From a virus: 64,000 nt of DNA. Both the position numbers and the translations under genes were made by a program. The stretch covers positions 19,944-83,943 of the IMG/VR virus record IMGVR_UViG_3300048918_000089; one strand, written 5' to 3'. The notes below the pieces were generated by a model that saw only the letters and a list, made by a program, of their open reading frames with translations, was not told the origin of the DNA and searched no databases. Positions within the stretch are counted from its first letter, which is position 1. Each line of letters begins with the position of its first letter. Below, one piece after another: positions 51,325 through 58,753 of the stretch.

Positions 51325-51772
51325 ATCCCTCGTACTTCTTGCAACCGTGCACGCAGGGTGCATCGCCTACCCAGCACGTTCCAGTTGACCAATGCTTCCC
51401 CTTCGGATGACCACATGTCTTGCACGGACCCTTCAGTTCGCCCCTGACGAGCATTTTGAGCAGGTCCTCGGTTAGCAACGACTCGGAATAACGAAGCACA
51501 CGATCCGTTTCCGTCAGCGTTACTTCCTTCGCTTCGGCTCGGTCGTACATATCACCTTGGATAGAAACGACCCGCATGGTGACGTTCGTCACCTCGCTCT
51601 TCCAACGTCCTTCGGCCTCGTAAATCTTGAGCACCATGCCGACAGCAGTCTTAGATGCGCGACCGATTGCGTTCGCGTAGACGATGGTGTCACCTGGCTT
51701 GATAACGTTCCCCATTCGATCAACGAATGAGTCAACCTCAGTGCGTGGATCCTTCGTGCCCTTGAGTGCCAT
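51320..51772 (-). CDS. KOW-like protein with C-terminal zinc ribbon
   Basis: 150 residues. The N-terminal half (DRMGNVIKPGDTIVYANAIG, then TAVGMVLKIYEA) resembles small SH3/KOW-type beta barrels and closely parallels the N-terminus of the protein at 55740-56351 (GNTIKQGDYVIYGGAKGGTR). The C-terminal 40 residues hold CKTCGHPKGKHWSTGTCW and PCVHGCKKY, a probable zinc site. A nucleic-acid or protein adaptor role is inference. Its start overlaps the upstream stop by one base. Confidence 0.75.
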   Translation of the reverse strand: MALKGTKDPRTEVDSFVDRMGNVIKPGDTIVYANAIGRASKTAVGMVLKIYEAEGRWKSEVTNVTMRVVSIQGDMYDRAEAKEVTLTETDRVLRYSESLLTEDLLKMLVRGELKGPCKTCGHPKGKHWSTGTCWVGDAPCVHGCKKYEGS

Positions 51773-52128
51773 TATGAGCCCAGCTTCTGTAGGGCGGCGA
51801 TCCGCGACTGGATCTCCTTTGCGACTGCCGCTTCTGCTTCAACCCGCGTCGGGAAGACAGGTGTCAGCGACCTACTGAAACTGCGGATCCGGGGCTGAAT
51901 GGCTTTGGTATGATCGAACGTATGACCGACTTTTGACCAATCAACCTCCCAGACCAAATCCCCGAAGCCCATGGCAAGCATGATCTTCTCGGCCACTTTC
52001 TCATCAAGGGAGATTGACACACCGCCGACTTCAAGGGCGTAGGTCACGCCACTCTCGTACTGCTCGGACCAACGGTGTGCAACGAACTCCACATTCGGTA
52101 GAGGCCGTTTCTCGTCACGCATTCCCAT
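51772..52128 (-). CDS. Unknown protein
   Basis: 118 residues. The N-terminal half has PLPNVEFVAHRWSEQYESGV and ALEVGGVSISLDEKVAEKIM; the C-terminal half is a helix (TRVEAEAAVAKEIQSRIAAL). No motif, signal peptide or membrane segment. It sits in the run of small minus-strand genes between the tmRNA and the secreted protein, coupled to 51320-51772 by a one-base overlap. Family not recognised. Confidence 0.7.
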   Translation of the reverse strand: MGMRDEKRPLPNVEFVAHRWSEQYESGVTYALEVGGVSISLDEKVAEKIMLAMGFGDLVWEVDWSKVGHTFDHTKAIQPRIRSFSRSLTPVFPTRVEAEAAVAKEIQSRIAALQKLGS

Positions 52129-52143
52129 TCACGTCTCCTGTCT

Positions 52144-52425
52144 TTAGTTGGCTGAATCCCACGCGGCTTCTGCTGCTCGCATCGCTGTCCTACACACGTC
52201 GCAAATGTCGTACCCACGAACGTTTTGCGTAGGTGCATCACCCTTGCAAAGAGAACTGATCCCGAAGTAGTCGCAGTGGATTTTCGGATACAGACGATTG
52301 ATCGCCTCAATCCATTCCGCGCGAGTTGCCGTGATTCGTCCGATGCGCAGCGTGTCCCCTGCTACTGTGTACTTCCAGTCGCCCCGATCTAGCGGAACGA
52401 GCGGGAGTGTGTTGTTTGTTGTCAT
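52144..52425 (-). CDS. Small cysteine-containing protein
   Basis: 93 residues from the ATG at 52425 (MTTNNTLPLVPLDRGDWKYT). An upstream in-frame GTG at 52440 is less likely. The C-terminal half contains HCDYFGISSLCKGDAPTQ and YDICDVCRTAM, a CxxC and further Cys/His that could bind a metal. No function recognised. Confidence 0.65.
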   Translation of the reverse strand: MTTNNTLPLVPLDRGDWKYTVAGDTLRIGRITATRAEWIEAINRLYPKIHCDYFGISSLCKGDAPTQNVRGYDICDVCRTAMRAAEAAWDSAN

Positions 52426-52450
52426 GATGTAAAGTAACACCTGCGGGAAA

Positions 52451-52483
52451 GCCCCGCAATGTCAGAGTTGACCATTGCGGGGC
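52451..52483 (-). terminator. Terminator hairpin downstream of the beta-helix protein gene
   Basis: A perfect eleven-base-pair stem (GCCCCGCAATG with CATTGCGGGGC) around an 11-base loop, 17 bases past the stop of 52500-55649 on the minus strand, followed by TTTCCC. A classic factor-independent terminator shape with a short U-run. Confidence 0.75.
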
Positions 52484-52499
52484 GTCCGTTTCTCAGTGA

Positions 52500-55400
52500 T
52501 TAGGGAACAATCACCGCTGCCGTTGCTGCGAGTACCGCGTCAATGTCAGCACCCGGATCGCGTCCGTCCGTTGCCAATCCCTTGTACGCGCTGCCTACTG
52601 CAAGGCGGAAGTCGAGTCCTACTGCATTCACGAATCCGATTCCCGCTGCGGTCGAGGGGTAGAAGTTACCCGTGGGGTAACCGCTTGTACCTGAACCCAC
52701 TGCGGCTACGATGTTACCCTTGACATTAGCACCAGGTGCGAGCACGGTCAACATCGTCTGACCAAAGCCTACCTGGTCGCCGATCATACCGTATGTACCA
52801 CCCGTCGATGCGTTGTCCCGAATCGTCATGCGTGTCTCGGCTGGGCCGACAAGATACATGAATGAGTGACCTGGTGCGTAGAACGTGTTGTGCGTGAACG
52901 TCATGTCGGTCAAGTCGCCGCCGAGCATGAATCCACGACTGTCACCCGTGTACACACCGATGTTGATGTTGTACGCGAGATTGTCCGTAATCGTGATCCG
53001 TCGTGCATGAATGTCCGTGTAGTTGTTATCAGGAGACGCGGCGAATGAGAAGATGGAGCCGACATTCCGAATAATGTTGTACCGCACAGTAATGTCCTGC
53101 GTGACGCACCATGAGCAGGTGTTGCTCTGATTGACGGTCTTCATGATGATGGCCGAGCCCGTCTGCGCTGCATTCCACGAACCTTCGAAGATGTTGCCTT
53201 CAACGAGAACCCGTTGCGCGTGCTTGAACTCAGTCAGATTCTTCACAGTGAAGGACGTGTTCGGTGTGCGGGGCTTGTTGATGTGATTGCCGCGAATCTC
53301 AATATCCGACGGGGTCAGATTCGCGATTGACGGATCAGCACCACCGAACATGATGTTCTCACCTGCACCTTCGAGGTAGTTGTTCACGATCTTGAACGGA
53401 CCCGGGCCATTCCAACCCGCGATGGCCTGCGAGTCTGAACCCAGTTCGTGGCAATTGCGGACGTCCGAATCAATCACCGCAGTGTTGATCGAATGGAGAC
53501 CGAAGCAACGACGAAGGTTATTCGTCGCAATACCGTGCACATACATTCGGTCGAACACGAGGTCAGAGGGCACCTGCGAGAGTGTCGTCTGTCCGCTAAA
53601 GGCATCCGTCGAGATGAGACCGAAGTTGCCGTTGAACGAAGTCATCGCCTCGATACCCACGAACCGATAGTTGTGTGCCGATGCTGCTGGCTGAAGAACC
53701 GGTGATGAGTTTGTTGACTGGATGATCGGCAGTGACAGCGCCGCAGCGATAGTCGGGGTCATGCGCGAACCCGGTGCTGGGAGCGAAGTCCAATTTGACG
53801 GACGAATGACGATCCAATTCGTACCAATCTTGTTGGGTAGAACGAAGTTACCTGTGTACGTTGCACCCGCTGCAAGTTCGATAACGTCACCTGGCTGCGC
53901 CGAGTTCAGTGCAGACTGGAAGTTACCACCCGCCGCAACTGAGATGATCGTACCACCGCTCGCAGGCGCTGTCGGCATCGTCGTGTTGAGGAAGACCTGC
54001 GGGAGTGTCGCAATCACTTCGGTGCCCGATGGAGCAACAACCGTCACTGACGCCGACGTTGATACTGCGCCTGACGTAGCCGTGATGTTGACGGTACCTG
54101 CAGCAACACCCGTCACCACACCACCCGTCACAGTCGCAACAGAAGCGTTACTCGTTGACCATGTGAACGTGACGCCCGAGATTGTGACATTGGATGCATC
54201 CTTCGCTGTCGCGACAATCGTCGTTGCAGAGCCTGCCGTGAGCGACGAAACCGATGTTGGAGCCAGCGTAATAGATGCGACTGTTGGGGCAACAACCGTT
54301 ACCAACGCACCCTGAGTCACACCACCCGCCGTCGCACTGATGGTTGCCGTTCCTGCTGCAACTGCTGTTACGACACCCGAGCTATTGACCGTTGCAATGG
54401 ACGAGTTGTTTGTTGCCCATGTGAACGTCGTCGGTGAGATTGTTGATCCTGCCGAATCCTTCGCCGTCGCGACAAGCGTTGACGTTGAACCGATTACGAG
54501 CGACGAAACAGACGTCGGTGCGATTGTGATAGTCGCAATCACCTGGACAGGGACAATCACGGTCACTGATGCGGAGCCGGTGATACCACCTGCTGCTGCA
54601 TTGATGGTTGTCGTTCCTGCTGCAACTGCCGTCACGACACCCGAACTGTTAACGGTCGCGACCGACGAGTTGTTTGTCGTCCACGTGAATGAAGTCGAGA
54701 TTGTCGTGCCTGCTGAATCCTTCGCCGTCGCGACAAGCGTTGACGTTGACCCTACTGCCAGAGATCCGATCGACGTGGGCGCAAGGGTAACCGTTGCAAT
54801 CACTGGGGCTGCTGCTGGGACAGTGACCGATACGCTGGTCGTGATGCCACCCGCTGTCGCAGTGATTGAGGTTGTACCTGCAGCGACCGCCGTCACGACA
54901 CCCGAGCTATTGACCGTCGCGACTGACGAGTTGTTTGTTGCCCAAACGAATGCTGTCGTGACGACAATGCTGCTTGCCGTTCTAGCCGTCGCGACAAGTG
55001 TGGTTGTCGCACCAATCGCAAGAGACGAAACCGACGTAGGCGCGATTGAGATAGTTGCAATCACTGGGGCTGCTGATGGGACAGTGACCGAAGCAGATCC
55101 CGAACGACCGCCTGGTGCGGTTGCGACGATAGATACCGTACCGGGAGAGATACCCGTCACGGTTCCTGTGCTGTTCACAGTGACTTTGGACGTATTGCTT
55201 GAAGTCCACGTAAACGGCGTGAACACAGTTGCACCGTTTGATTCCTTCGCCGTTGCAGTGAGCGATGATGTTGCACCAACGTTCAGCGCCGCAATCGACG
55301 TAGGTGACAGCGTGACCGTTGCAATGACTGGATTTGAAACGGCAACCGTCTTTGCTGCTGCGGTGGATGCGTAGACTCGCAACAACTTCAACTGCGGGCT

Positions 55401-55649
55401 ATACCGTCCAGGCGCGGTGTAGTTGTGGGTCGTTACTGCGGTGCGAACGGTATCGGTTCGTCCGTCACCCCATGTCCAAATGTATCCCGAAATATTCGTC
55501 GGGACAGAGCTGGTAGACGCATCGACCGTACAGGTTAGATGCGTGCAGCTAATGTTAAAGGCAGTGCGCAATGTGGTTGTTGTCTGCGCATTCAGCGGGA
55601 CTGCCGCCATGAGCAAGATCATTGCCAGACTGAGAAATCTACGGAACAT
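52500..55649 (-). CDS. Secreted PKD / Ig-like (Big_2 x5) / parallel beta-helix protein
   Basis: 1049 residues. It starts with a clear signal peptide (MFRRFLSLAMILLMAAVPLN with cleavage near AQ), a PKD-type domain (IWTWGDGRTDTVRT; HNYTAPGRYSPQL), then five Big_2-type Ig-like repeats of about 85 residues (each starting VIATVTLAPTSIGSLAVG-like and ending SSGVVTAVAAGTTTI), at residues about 105-540. The remainder (about 560-1049) is a right-handed beta-helix of the polysaccharide lyase/NosD kind (NFQSALNSAQPGDVIELAAG; LTPSDIEIRGNHINKPRTPN). The whole looks like a bacterial surface or secreted protein gained by transfer, which could act on polysaccharide outside the infected cell. CCGGAG is the ribosome site. 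Confidence 0.88.
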   Translation of the reverse strand: MFRRFLSLAMILLMAAVPLNAQTTTTLRTAFNISCTHLTCTVDASTSSVPTNISGYIWTWGDGRTDTVRTAVTTHNYTAPGRYSPQLKLLRVYASTAAAKTVAVSNPVIATVTLSPTSIAALNVGATSSLTATAKESNGATVFTPFTWTSSNTSKVTVNSTGTVTGISPGTVSIVATAPGGRSGSASVTVPSAAPVIATISIAPTSVSSLAIGATTTLVATARTASSIVVTTAFVWATNNSSVATVNSSGVVTAVAAGTTSITATAGGITTSVSVTVPAAAPVIATVTLAPTSIGSLAVGSTSTLVATAKDSAGTTISTSFTWTTNNSSVATVNSSGVVTAVAAGTTTINAAAGGITGSASVTVIVPVQVIATITIAPTSVSSLVIGSTSTLVATAKDSAGSTISPTTFTWATNNSSIATVNSSGVVTAVAAGTATISATAGGVTQGALVTVVAPTVASITLAPTSVSSLTAGSATTIVATAKDASNVTISGVTFTWSTSNASVATVTGGVVTGVAAGTVNITATSGAVSTSASVTVVAPSGTEVIATLPQVFLNTTMPTAPASGGTIISVAAGGNFQSALNSAQPGDVIELAAGATYTGNFVLPNKIGTNWIVIRPSNWTSLPAPGSRMTPTIAAALSLPIIQSTNSSPVLQPAASAHNYRFVGIEAMTSFNGNFGLISTDAFSGQTTLSQVPSDLVFDRMYVHGIATNNLRRCFGLHSINTAVIDSDVRNCHELGSDSQAIAGWNGPGPFKIVNNYLEGAGENIMFGGADPSIANLTPSDIEIRGNHINKPRTPNTSFTVKNLTEFKHAQRVLVEGNIFEGSWNAAQTGSAIIMKTVNQSNTCSWCVTQDITVRYNIIRNVGSIFSFAASPDNNYTDIHARRITITDNLAYNINIGVYTGDSRGFMLGGDLTDMTFTHNTFYAPGHSFMYLVGPAETRMTIRDNASTGGTYGMIGDQVGFGQTMLTVLAPGANVKGNIVAAVGSGTSGYPTGNFYPSTAAGIGFVNAVGLDFRLAVGSAYKGLATDGRDPGADIDAVLAATAAVIVP
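54020..55340 (-). repeat. Five tandem Big_2 repeats at DNA level
   Basis: About 255-270 bases per unit, with the middle three most alike (blocks encoding NNSSVATVNSSGVVTAVAAG recur almost unchanged). Such arrays often change copy number by recombination. The protein length and any surface reach would change with it. Confidence 0.8.
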
Positions 55650-55694
55650 TCATTACTCCGGTAAAGGGTTTGGTTCTGTTGCAAAATGCGACTG

Positions 55695-55731
55695 CAACGG
55701 GAGTCTCTTATCTATACAGAGACTCCCGTTG
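55695..55731 (-). terminator. Terminator-like hairpin after the KOW-like gene
   Basis: A perfect fourteen-base-pair stem (CAACGGGAGTCTCT with AGAGACTCCCGTTG) around TATCTATAC, nine bases past the stop of 55740-56351 on the minus strand and just upstream of the secreted protein gene. The stem is followed by CAGTCGCATTTTGC. It probably separates the two transcripts. Confidence 0.7.
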
Positions 55732-55739
55732 GTCCTACG

Positions 55740-56351
55740 TTAGAGACCCAAGTGGACTCGCTGGGTGTCGGTGAGTCCCGACTTTGGATACGGGAGTACA
55801 CGCGAGACCTTCTTGAGTGTCGTCGTGCCTGCGTAGTACTGCACCTTGAAGCGGATGTTGTCATTGTCGGTTGACCAACGCTTCGGCGCCACGTAGATGT
55901 GGGTGATCTTCGCGACGACGATGCGGCCACGCTTCCCGCGTGAGAACACGATGGTGTCGCCCGGGACGAACTTGGTGCCACCCTGATTCGTGTACTCAAA
56001 GACCTCAGTGAGGTTGCTGCGGTTGTTGACCTTGTTCAGCTTGGTCTTGAGTGCTTCTGGAATCAGATCACCCGAGACCTTCGTCACGCGCTTTGCGTTC
56101 AGCACCTTGATCGTGACCGGATCATAGGACGTTGTCTCAACATCGAGACCGCGCACTGAGATGGTGCGCGTCTTGTGCGTCTGTCCCTGTGACCCCGCCC
56201 AACCCCACCCCTTGTGTACCTCGTCCCAAATCTGCTTGACGACGCCAACGCGCGTGCCGCCCTTCGCACCACCGTAGATGACGTAATCACCCTGCTTGAT
56301 GGTGTTGCCTAGCCCATCCGTGTGATCGGTTGCGGGTGTTCTTGAAATCAT
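55740..56351 (-). CDS. Two-copy KOW-like protein
   Basis: 203 residues containing two SH3/KOW-like units: residues about 12-50 (DGLGNTIKQGDYVIYGGAKG, VGVVKQIWDEV) and about 125-165 (TKFVPGDTIVFSRGKRGRIV, VAKITHIYVAPKRW). It is a paralogue of 51320-51772, which has one unit plus a zinc ribbon. Such small basic barrels commonly bind RNA or ribosomal or transcription proteins, but no target can be named. Highly basic C-terminal half. Confidence 0.72.
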   Translation of the reverse strand: MISRTPATDHTDGLGNTIKQGDYVIYGGAKGGTRVGVVKQIWDEVHKGWGWAGSQGQTHKTRTISVRGLDVETTSYDPVTIKVLNAKRVTKVSGDLIPEALKTKLNKVNNRSNLTEVFEYTNQGGTKFVPGDTIVFSRGKRGRIVVAKITHIYVAPKRWSTDNDNIRFKVQYYAGTTTLKKVSRVLPYPKSGLTDTQRVHLGL

Positions 56352-56374
56352 GTTGTCTGTTCCTCAGGTTGTTG

Positions 56375-56590
56375 TTAGGACTTCTCTGACCACTGCTTCT
56401 CTCTACGAAGGTGATGCTCATGGGCGTCAATGAGGGCGAACCACTCAGCCCTCACTCGCCTTTCTACGTCTGGATCGAACTTTTCGGCGTGGAGTGCTGT
56501 CGTGTTCTGCCACACCCTGTGTGCCCTCCGGAGCCGCGCTGTCCACGTCTGCGACACTCGGGGCTGCGTTTTCACAGAGGAAGTTCCCAT
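56375..56590 (-). CDS. Small basic helical protein (overlaps next gene)
   Basis: 71 residues from the ATG at 56590 (MGTSSVKTQPRVSQTWTARL), ending HEHHLRREKQWSEKS. It lies in another frame over the last 146 bases of 56445-56753, an unusually long overlap in this compact genome. The downstream 70 bases are unique to this frame. Either the start is further downstream (a GTG near 56512) or the overlap is genuine. Basic and helical; no family recognised. Confidence 0.5.
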   Translation of the reverse strand: MGTSSVKTQPRVSQTWTARLRRAHRVWQNTTALHAEKFDPDVERRVRAEWFALIDAHEHHLRREKQWSEKS

Positions 56591-56753
56591 AGAGTTCCCT
56601 CGCTTCATCAAAGTTGGCGAGGTTCAGAACATGCGCACATTCCTCGCAATAGTGCTTCCGTGTGGACTTGTTGAACCACGTTGCATCCGGTGCTCGGCAC
56701 GCTGTCCGATTGCAGAGACCGTGCAGTGTTCCGATTTCAGGCTGCGGCGTCAT
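56445..56753 (-). CDS. Phage zinc-finger protein with STRxHYC motif
   Basis: 102 residues from the ATG at 56753, which has a GAGGAGC ribosome site; the start at 56774 lacks one. The core LCNRTACRAPDATWFNKSTR then KHYCEECAHVLN resembles a widespread small phage protein with a C-x4-C...STRxYYCxxCAxxIN zinc motif. The C-terminal 40 residues are Arg/Ser-rich. Unknown function, possibly nucleic-acid binding. Overlaps the upstream nuclease gene by 17 bases. Confidence 0.72.
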   Translation of the reverse strand: MTPQPEIGTLHGLCNRTACRAPDATWFNKSTRKHYCEECAHVLNLANFDEARELYGNFLCENAAPSVADVDSAAPEGTQGVAEHDSTPRRKVRSRRRKASEG

Positions 56754-57408
56754 AGTGCTCCTCGAAGAAGTCACGGGCTTTCAGTAGTCCTTTCACCCAT
56801 GGGTTACGCTTCTCAATGAAAATCTGCGGCGCTTCGTTCTCAACGGTGATGATGACGACTGACCGATTGATCGGCTGACCTGTCAACTCCTCCCACATGA
56901 TTGCGTACGCCGCGCATTGCATGAAGTAATTCTCAATCCATTCGGGCTTCTTGATGGAGTTCGAGGTCTTGAAGTCAATGATGGACAGCACTCCGTCGAA
57001 CTCCGCCACGCAATCGACGCGCCCCGCAAGTCGCAGGTAATGTGAATAGAGACCTGCTTCCTGCATCCTGATGTTGTTGATCCTTGATAGGATCGGCACC
57101 ATTTGCTTGAACATGATGTTGTCAAGCAACGACGACCTCGGGATGCGAACCAACTCGTTGTTCAGATGCATTTCGATCATCGAATGGACCTTCGTGCCGC
57201 GCACTGCCGCCTGTCGTCCGATCTTCAGTGCTTCGTCATACCCCACTCGCTCGCGCCACTGGTCGAGCCCAGCCTTGGACTGATATCCGAGCACCGTTGT
57301 GACTGACGGATACTTGCGCCCGTCGGGGGTCTTGTAGAAACGAACACCAGACGCTTGCGTCTCCGCTTCGATCTGGGCAATTTCAGGCGGCGGGATGTGA
57401 ATGAACAC
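56737..57408 (-). CDS. RecB-like PD-(D/E)XK nuclease
   Basis: 223 residues from a GTG at 57408 that overlaps the upstream stop as TAGTG. The catalytic core is visible: RGTKVHSMIEMHLNNE (conserved His/Glu region), GRVDCVAEFDGVLSIIDFKT (the D-x(n)-D/ExK motif) and YFMQCAAYAIMWEELTG (QxxxY motif). This is the Cas4/RecB-type family common in T4-like aquatic phages, where it probably trims DNA ends in recombination or degrades host DNA. The TPDGRKYPSVTTVLG start is typical of phage members. Confidence 0.85.
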   Translation of the reverse strand: MFIHIPPPEIAQIEAETQASGVRFYKTPDGRKYPSVTTVLGYQSKAGLDQWRERVGYDEALKIGRQAAVRGTKVHSMIEMHLNNELVRIPRSSLLDNIMFKQMVPILSRINNIRMQEAGLYSHYLRLAGRVDCVAEFDGVLSIIDFKTSNSIKKPEWIENYFMQCAAYAIMWEELTGQPINRSVVIITVENEAPQIFIEKRNPWVKGLLKARDFFEEHYDAAA

Positions 57409-57860
57409 TAGTGGGTCTGCTCGCCATTGATGACACAATCCATGCAATCGCATGTCCGCCAACCTTCGGGGAGATAGCAGTTCTCTGGCGCATTCGCGAA
57501 CATCGGAGCAATGTCATCGTCAGTGAAGCCCGCGAGACCGCAACCAACGCGCGTCACGATGAAGGACAGTTCGGGATGATTCTTGGCGAACACCAATAGT
57601 TCATCGACGTACACCTTAACGTCACCCTTTGCCAATTGCACACCTGGCGTAGAGACGGTTGGGAGCGCATAGCTTCGACCATAGAGACCGACACCGCGAC
57701 CGAACACAGCACCATACTGCTCGCGCGCAACTCGCGCAGCGCCCGCACCATGAATGCCTAGCTCGTTAGAGCCGAATACGAAGATCGTATTCGGCTCTTG
57801 CATCTGAAGTTCGACGCGACGAATGTCGGTTTTGATTTCTTTGATGCCGTATTGGATCAT
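57408..57860 (-). CDS. A1S_2505-type phage non-structural protein (macro-like fold)
   Basis: 150 residues. The block IFVFGSNELGIHGAGAARVA then YGAVFGRGVGLYGRSYALPT and SFIVTRVGCGLAGFTDDDIA followed by PMFANAPENCYLPEGW is highly characteristic of a conserved phage family sometimes called A1S_2505. The HGAG and GCGLAG loops suggest an ADP-ribose or macro-type binding pocket, but function has not been established to my knowledge. A short C-terminal CDCMDC extension may bind metal. ATGA overlap with 57857-58117. Confidence 0.85.
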   Translation of the reverse strand: MIQYGIKEIKTDIRRVELQMQEPNTIFVFGSNELGIHGAGAARVAREQYGAVFGRGVGLYGRSYALPTVSTPGVQLAKGDVKVYVDELLVFAKNHPELSFIVTRVGCGLAGFTDDDIAPMFANAPENCYLPEGWRTCDCMDCVINGEQTH

Positions 57861-58117
57861 GTTGTTACCTTGTCTAGGTCGTCAGGATGAATCACCCACG
57901 AGGACATACACTCCGCCTGATGAAATCCCTGAAATGTTGATTCCTCGACGCCGCATGAACGACAGATCAGCCGATAGTTTCGCTTGGGCTGCTCGGGCTC
58001 TTTCGGTTTCGTGAACTTTGCACAACGGCACTCAGTCGGATACTGCGGGCAAACCTGATCGGGATACACACCGTATTGATTCGTGTGGTCGTGCCCGCAC
58101 TCACAGAGATTATTCAT
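57857..58117 (-). CDS. Small zinc-ribbon protein
   Basis: 86 residues. It starts MNNLCECGHDHTNQYGVYPD, has TECRCAKFTKPKEP and then LICRSCGVEESTFQGFHQAE, giving three Cys pairs with several His. Such small zinc proteins are common early or accessory genes of T4-like phages. Target unknown. Coupled by an ATGA overlap to the downstream A1S_2505-type gene. Confidence 0.7.
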   Translation of the reverse strand: MNNLCECGHDHTNQYGVYPDQVCPQYPTECRCAKFTKPKEPEQPKRNYRLICRSCGVEESTFQGFHQAECMSSWVIHPDDLDKVTT

Positions 58118-58177
58118 AGATGAAATGTAAGTCCTTCGTCCTCTTTTCGCTACTGCTCGGTTGTCCGAAGGTGAAGG

Positions 58178-58201
58178 CGGCGTCCCATTTCAGAGACGCC
58201 G
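58178..58201 (-). terminator. Hairpin downstream of the GIY-YIG gene
   Basis: A seven-base-pair stem CGGCGTC with GACGCCG around a ten-base loop, about 23 bases past the stop of 58224-58751. The gap 58118-58223 contains no gene. No clear U-run follows, so termination strength is uncertain. Confidence 0.5.
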
Positions 58202-58223
58202 TTCACAGATTCGATCACCTCCT

Positions 58224-58751
58224 CTAACGGTTTCTACAGTTGTCTCCGTGCCACCTTACAAATGTGCAGTGAGCCATTTCTTTCTGGCAGTATTGACAGA
58301 CCACAAGAGGCTTCCTTTTTGACTGTAAGCGAATCTTCTCCCTGACAGATTCTGGGTGTGGATCACGAACTCTAACCTTAGCCGCCTCGCTCATTTTCTG
58401 CTTTGATTCAGCAGTGCGGCGCTGGCCTGTATTACCTCGAATCATCTTCTCCCTAATCTCAGGACGTTTCATAGGATGAAGATCACCCGACGCCCAACCT
58501 ACTGGACTGTTGTTGAAGTTCATACACCCCTCGGTTCCGATATTCTCAGAGAGATGTTGCCGCTCCAATTCCATTAGGTCTTCTGTTGATTCGGCAAATT
58601 CCAGAATCTCTCTGGTGAGTTGACTCTTGTCCTTCATTGCACGAATCCATTTTCCAGATCCTAGATAACCGTCAGCTATATTGACCGTCGAGTGACGACC
58701 AATGTAGAAACGACCTGATGGGCTAGAAGTTCGGTAGATGAAATGGTGCAT
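58224..58751 (-). CDS. GIY-YIG-type homing endonuclease
   Basis: 175 residues. The N-terminal HFIYRTSSPSGRFYIGRHST carries the GIY-YIG-type signature (here FIY...FYIG) followed by the catalytic Arg/Glu region (YLGSGKWIRAMKD). The C-terminal part has NUMOD3-like SAESKQKMSEAAKVRVR-type segments (RRTAESKQKMSEAAKVRV) and a Cys/His tail (VVCQYCQKEMAHCTFVRWHG). Free-standing Seg-like endonucleases spread by cutting related phages at cognate sites. It starts two bases after the phoH stop, the usual sort of intergenic niche. Confidence 0.87.
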   Translation of the reverse strand: MHHFIYRTSSPSGRFYIGRHSTVNIADGYLGSGKWIRAMKDKSQLTREILEFAESTEDLMELERQHLSENIGTEGCMNFNNSPVGWASGDLHPMKRPEIREKMIRGNTGQRRTAESKQKMSEAAKVRVRDPHPESVREKIRLQSKRKPLVVCQYCQKEMAHCTFVRWHGDNCRNR

Positions 58752-58753
58752 AG

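Noticed and set aside
54340-55374. 344-residue plus-strand ORF opposite the Ig-like repeats
   Set aside because: Antisense of repeated Big_2 coding DNA. It shows the same repeat period, no ribosome site, and the minus frame has a clear signal peptide and domains.
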